The translations under genes were made by a program, and so were the position numbers. A DNA stretch of 20,693 nucleotides, taken from Polyrhizophydium stewartii. Taxonomy: Eukaryota; Chytridiomycota; Chytridiomycetes; Rhizophydiales. Positions 16,657 through 20,693 of this stretch are shown piece after piece (within the stretch, counting starts at the first letter, position 1; each line of letters opens with the position of its first letter). The notes beneath the pieces were generated by a model. That model was not told the origin of the DNA, made no database searches, and saw only the letters and a program-made list of their open reading frames with translations. The DNA lies in NCBI GenBank assembly GCA_027604665.1, contig JADGIZ010000185.1, positions 1 to 20,693 of the forward strand. Direction: 5' to 3'.

Positions 16657-19605
16657 ATGGCAGACGGAGAGCAGAGACAGCAGAGCCAGCGCCGCGGGCA
16701 GGGCCAGGGCGGCCGCCGGCGCAACAACAACAACAACAATGGCGGCGGCGGCGGCAGCGCGAGAGGCGGTGGCGGCGCCAATGCGGGCAGCCAGGCACAG
16801 GGCCAGCGCGGTGACGGCGGCCGGCGCGGCCAAGGCGGCCGGAAAGATCAGCAGGAGCCGACGGCGACGTCGGTCCAGGAGGCAGCGGCCGCAGTCGCGA
16901 GCGCCGCCGCTGCGGCTGCGGCTGCGGCCATGGCCCGTGCAGGCGCCGGCGACGACGACGAGGAGGTCTGCGTGATCTGCGCCGAGCCCATTGTCTGGAG
17001 TGCGGTCGGCGTGTGCAACCACGACGTCTGCCATATCTGCTCGCTGCGAATGCGTGCGCTGTACAAGCGTCCGCACTGCTCCTTGTGCAAGGTGCGTGGA
17101 GGGAGGCTGCCCCAAGCGCCTTGCTGCTCGCTGCCGGCCGCGCCGTGCACCACGCCTGGGCGTCCTGGCAGTGCTGCTGACACCGCCCCGCCAGACCGAG
17201 CTCGACAAGGTTGTGTTTCGGTCCAAGAGCTTACAGCCGTTCGAGTCATTCGACCTGTCGGTGCTCAAGAAGGACGAGCGCTTATCGATCTACTTTGAGA
17301 CGCCGCAGATCTACGACGAGACCATGGTGCTGCTGCGCTTCAACTGCCCCGAGGCCGACTGCCCCAAGTTCTGCGCCGGCGGCTGGGGCGAGCTCAAGAA
17401 CCACGTCAAGACAGAGCACCACTTGCTTATGTGGTGCGTACGAGGCTTGCTGATGTGCGCGCTGCGACGAGCATCGCCCCACAGCTCACACGCACCGCGC
17501 GCTCGGCCGACAGCGAGCTGTGCACACGCTTCAAGAAGGTGTTCACGCACGAGCACACGCTCTTCACCTCCGAGAGCCTGCGCAGACACAACCTCGAGGG
17601 CGACCCGGACGACCCGTCGTTCAAGGGCCACCCGGAGTGCGGCTTCTGCCGCATCCGCTTCTATGGCGCGGACGAGCTCTTTGAGCACTGCCGCGAGAAG
17701 CACGAGCAGTGCTTTTTGTGCGTGCGCCGCGGCGTTCAGAACCAGTACTACATCAACTATCCCAGCCTCGAGGAGCACTTTGGCGAGCAGCACTTCCGCT
17801 GCACAGACCGCGAGTGCCTCGACAAGAAGTTTGTTGTCTTTGACTCGGAGATTGACTTGAAGGCGCACGAGGTGGGCAGTGCAGCCGGCCGGATGACTCG
17901 ACCGGGTCGATCGAGCTGGCTGACGGTTGTGCCTGTGGTTCCGGCCAGCTCGAGGCGCACGCCAGCTCCAAGACTCGCGCGCGCGGTGCGCAGGTGGTCC
18001 TGAACTTCGACTATGGCGGCCCCAGCGGATCGCAGTCGAATGCGAGCGGTGCGCAGCGGGATCAAGGCGGCCGCGGCGGCCGCGGTGGCAGGCGCCAAGG
18101 TCAAGGCCAGGGCCAAGGACAGAGCCAGGGCCGTGGTGGCGTAGCTGCTGCGACCCCGCCCATCGCAGCCGACTCGACGGACGACTCGGACGGCCAGCGC
18201 GGACGCGGATCCAGGCGCTTCAACGTGCCGGCTGGGTTCGGCACAGCGCTGACCAGCGCGCCGCCGCAGCCACCCGCAGCCATCCCAGAGCCCGCTGCGC
18301 CAGTCTTAGTCGATCCGACTCCGGCACAGGCGCCTGCCCGAACCGCCGCGCGCCTCGCTGCCGCGACGGCAAGCGGCTTTGGCACGATGCTGTCTCCGAC
18401 ACCGGCGGAGTCTGCGGCGCTACAAGGCCGGCAGAGCAACCCGACTGCGGGCCTGCAGGAGCAGCAGAAGAAGAAGCTCGAGCGGGATCTTGCGCTTGAG
18501 GGCGAGCCGGACATTGTTGCCAGTCTACAGCGCCTGTTTGGCACTTCGCAGACCAGCGCGACCGAGTTCAAGCGCCTGATGCGAGACTTCCGCCAAAGCA
18601 GCATCTCGGCCAGCGAGTTCCTTGACGGGTTTACGAAGCTGACGCTTGTGGACAAGCACGGCCCGCTGTTGGAGGATGCGCGGCAGGAGACGGGCCGCGT
18701 ATGGATGCGCCTGATCGACACGTTCCCTGAGGAAGGCGCAAGCGACGCAGATGCGAGCGACGCCGCGGCGGGCCGCGCTAACGCGGGCAAGAAGAAGAAG
18801 AAGGGCATCTCGCTCTCCGAGTTTGAGGCGATGCGCCGTTCGATGCCCAAAAAGGAGGCGATGCTGCGCGCGTGGAACGACTACAAGGCCAAGGTGCGTA
18901 CTTGGCATGCTTTACGCCTTGTTGCCTGCACTCCCGCCTCTATGCACTGGCTGACGCCGAACGCATGGGTAGGTTCGGCAAGAAAACAATGTTGTGCCTA
19001 TTGTTGCATCGAGCACGGCTTGGGGGAGTCAGCCATTTGAGGCGTCAGCGCCGCTACCATCATCCATGACGAGCAACGCGCGTGTTCTACAGATCAAGTC
19101 GAGTGCATCGCGCCAGCGGCAGGCCATCTTACACTCGCGCTCGAGCGCGTGGCAGAACGTGGTTCCTGGCGCGCGCACGACGACGGACATTACCTTTGCA
19201 AACTTTACGCGGCCGGCAACCTCGCCGACGATGCGGCGCGAGGCCAGCGGCAGCGCACCGACGCCCACGGTGGTGCAGCCCGTTCAACCCGTATCGATTG
19301 CGGCGCTGGTCACGGGCCGTGTCAACAGCAACAGCAGCGGGGCCGGCGTCAAGATCAAGAGCGCCGAGGAATTCCCAAGCCTGCCAAAGTCGGCCAAGCC
19401 GCAGCGAGTGACTGTTGAGATGCTTCGCGCGCAGCGTGGCGGCGTGCCCGCGCCGGCGGCACCCGCACCAGTCGCGTGGGGCGAAGCGGCGGGCGGTGCA
19501 AGCAGCGGATTTGCTGACGACGAGGATGCGGATCGCGGCGCACCGTCAAGCGGCGGCAAGAAGAAGGGCAAGAAGACCAAGCAGGTTCTGATGCACTTTG
19601 GCTGA
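16657..19605 (+). CDS. HEL2: HEL2/ZNF598-like RING E3 ubiquitin ligase, 5 exons
   Basis: Exons 16657-17091, 17195-17433, 17514-17871, 17949-18893 and 19093-19605 encode 829 residues. After a Gly/Gln/Arg/Asn-rich N-terminus, a RING finger spans about 105-144 (CVICAEPIVWSAVGVCNHDV, then CHICSLRMRALYK and HCSLCK). The family zinc-finger block follows: FNCPEADCPKFC-LKNHVKTEH, CELCTRFKKVFTHEHTLF, ECGFCRIRFY-LFEHCREKH, QCFLCVRRG-LEEHFGEQH and CTDRECLDKKFVVF-LKAHE/LEAH. Splitting of CELC across the intron at 17434 (TG|C) fixes that junction. The C-terminal half has an RGG/Gln-rich linker, a helical module (EFKRLMRDFRQSSISASEFL) and an EFPSLP motif, as in ZNF598. The enzyme marks collided ribosomes by ubiquitinating 40S proteins (uS10, uS3) and triggers ribosome-associated quality control. 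Size lies between yeast Hel2 (639) and human ZNF598 (904). The last intron (199 nt) is the longest of this gene. Confidence 0.93.
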
Positions 19606-19731
19606 GTGGCCGCGGCGGCGTGCCGCCGCTTCTCGGCTGCGAGACGGGGCTGTTGGAATGTGCCGTCTGATGGACGCTGCCAAGCCGCGCAATGCAGAAT
19701 GTAGAGAGCTGAACGCAAGTGGGGATGCGTT
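19606..19731. other. 126-bp convergent intergenic region
   Basis: This is the gap between the HEL2-like stop (+) and the YHM2-like stop (-). A ttttattt run at about 19730 immediately adjoins the carrier stop codon. The two 3' UTRs probably overlap. No gene is visible. Confidence 0.5.
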
Positions 19732-20693
19732 TTATTTCTTTTGCTGCTGGGCTACCCATGCCTTGAGCTGGTCGCCGCCAAAGACCATGCACACGGTCAG
19801 ATAGACCGAGAGTCCGATGCGCGGGGTGACGCCACGGTAGAAGCCGAGCATGCCCGACGTCTGCCAGATCCACCTTGCGGTGGAGGCAATGGTCATCTTT
19901 GCCGGGCGCAAGGGATCCTGCTTCTGCGACTGCATCTCGACGCGGATGACCTCGATGGGTTGGTTCCAGCACGCGAGAGCACCGCCGACGACGGACGCGA
20001 AGAGGCGCTCGGCGACCGAGAGAGGCTCGCCGCGGCGCTCGACGGGGCGGAAGCCTGTGATGGTGGACTCTGTGATGCGTGCGATGCCGAGGCGGGAGCC
20101 CCAGTTGGTGCATTGGCGAAGGGCGACGGCGTTGACGCCCTTGTTGATGCCGCGGATGCCCTCCTTGCGGAAGATCTCTGCGGCAACGGCCCAGGTTGAC
20201 TTGGCTGCGCCGGGGTTCTTGTGGCGCGTGACCTCGACGGTCTTCATGAAGGTGCAGAAGCCCATGGTGGTGTATGCCTGTGCAGATAATTGGGGCGGGA
20301 CGTGCGCAGGCGGCGTTTGTGGTGGCGCCGCAAGATCCGAGGATCGGCAGATGGATTAGCCAAAAGGGCGGGGGGTACATGACGACTGCGGCCGGAGAAA
20401 GGCCGCACCTGGGCGATGCCGCCGCCCATGCCACCGACGATGCCGCCGACGGCCTTGGACAGGCCGAGCGTGGAGGTGGTGAAGTGCTCGATCTCAGAGG
20501 ATGCAAAGAGAAGCACGGCGCCCTTGGTGGACGCTTCGATCCACGCCCACTGCGAGCGTCGGGGCGATGCGGGAGATCGGGCGGCATCGTGCACGGACCG
20601 CGTGCGGGGCAGCGATAGCGCGATTCCAGAGCGGCGGTCACGGGCGGTGAGGCGGGCGGGCGGCGAGGCAGGCGGCGAGCCGCCGTGCGGGGG
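19732..20693 (-). CDS. YHM2: YHM2-like mitochondrial citrate/oxoglutarate carrier, 5'-truncated by window edge
   Basis: Two exons lie in the window: complement 20409-20549 (47 codons, from [15 protein letters not shown] to GGGIAQ) and complement 19732-20277 ([15 protein letters not shown] to stop), separated by a 131-nt intron. Bases 20550-20693 appear to be intron. The first exon(s), encoding roughly the first 70 residues up to the expected LIP, lie beyond the window. The protein belongs to the mitochondrial carrier family. The third repeat keeps the PX[DE]XX[KR] signature as [13 protein letters not shown], and the second is the atypical [42 protein letters not shown] and [14 protein letters not shown] are near-diagnostic for Yhm2. 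In yeast Yhm2 exchanges citrate for oxoglutarate across the inner membrane, supports cytosolic NADPH, and was also found with mtDNA nucleoids. Transport activity here is inferred from family identity. Confidence 0.9.

Noticed and set aside
19355..20641. 428-codon minus-strand ORF across HEL2 3' end and the carrier gene
   Set aside because: It is out of frame with the clear carrier sequence and antisense to HEL2 coding sequence.

Overview
This is a stretch of nuclear DNA from a eukaryote, most likely a GC-rich, intron-rich fungus. The introns are mostly 46-130 nt, usually with GTGNGN-type donors and a CTGAC-like branch site close to the acceptor. The protein set reads as fungal: a soluble PX-SNARE of the Vam7 type, a Yhm2-type mitochondrial carrier, a Crz1-like zinc-finger factor and a Pmr1-type Ca2+/Mn2+ pump. 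Two genes are more animal-like than yeast-like: an SH3-WW-PH-RhoGAP protein and a SNAPC4 homologue with 4.5 Myb repeats. Together they suggest an early-diverging (zoosporic or zygomycete-grade) lineage. The lineage is inference, not read from the sequence.

Layout. 3-863 (+) is the 3' end of a C2H2 zinc-finger transcription factor (Crz1-like). 864-3131 is a 2.3-kb stretch with no recognisable gene; it holds a long pyrimidine tract (about 889-1330), an unassigned ORF starting at 1336 and a 49-codon ORF at 2866-3015. 3132-4412 (-) is an intronless VAM7-like SNARE gene. 4452-8425 (+) is a 12-exon PMR1-like P-type ATPase whose ATG lies only 39 bp from the VAM7-like ATG. 8675-12001 (-) is a 15-exon RhoGAP gene, convergent with PMR1. 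12238-13599 (+) is a TAF8-like gene, divergent from RhoGAP across 236 bp. It is followed on the same strand by a SNAPC4-like gene (13589 or 13670-16599) and a HEL2/ZNF598-like E3 ligase gene (16657-19605), with gaps of only 70 and 57 bp. 19732 to the window end (-) is the 3' two thirds of a YHM2-like mitochondrial carrier gene.

How the genes relate. This is a compact housekeeping neighbourhood, not an operon. Two adjacent genes serve transcription initiation (TAF8 in TFIID, SNAPC4 in the snRNA-activating complex). Two serve endomembranes (Vam7-like fusion SNARE, Golgi Ca2+/Mn2+ pump). The others serve Rho GTPase control, ribosome-collision quality control and mitochondrial citrate/oxoglutarate exchange. 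A Crz1-like factor close to a PMR1-like pump is suggestive, because yeast PMR1 is a known calcineurin/Crz1 target, but adjacency alone proves nothing.

I resolved exon structures by matching reading frame, splice consensus and expected family sequence. All exon junctions join in frame. One junction in the RhoGAP gene works only with a GC-AG intron of weak consensus and stays uncertain. I found no mobile element, CRISPR array or convincing tRNA/rRNA gene, and no clearly unprecedented system. The most unusual features are the extreme gene packing, the GC-AG introns and the domain architectures.
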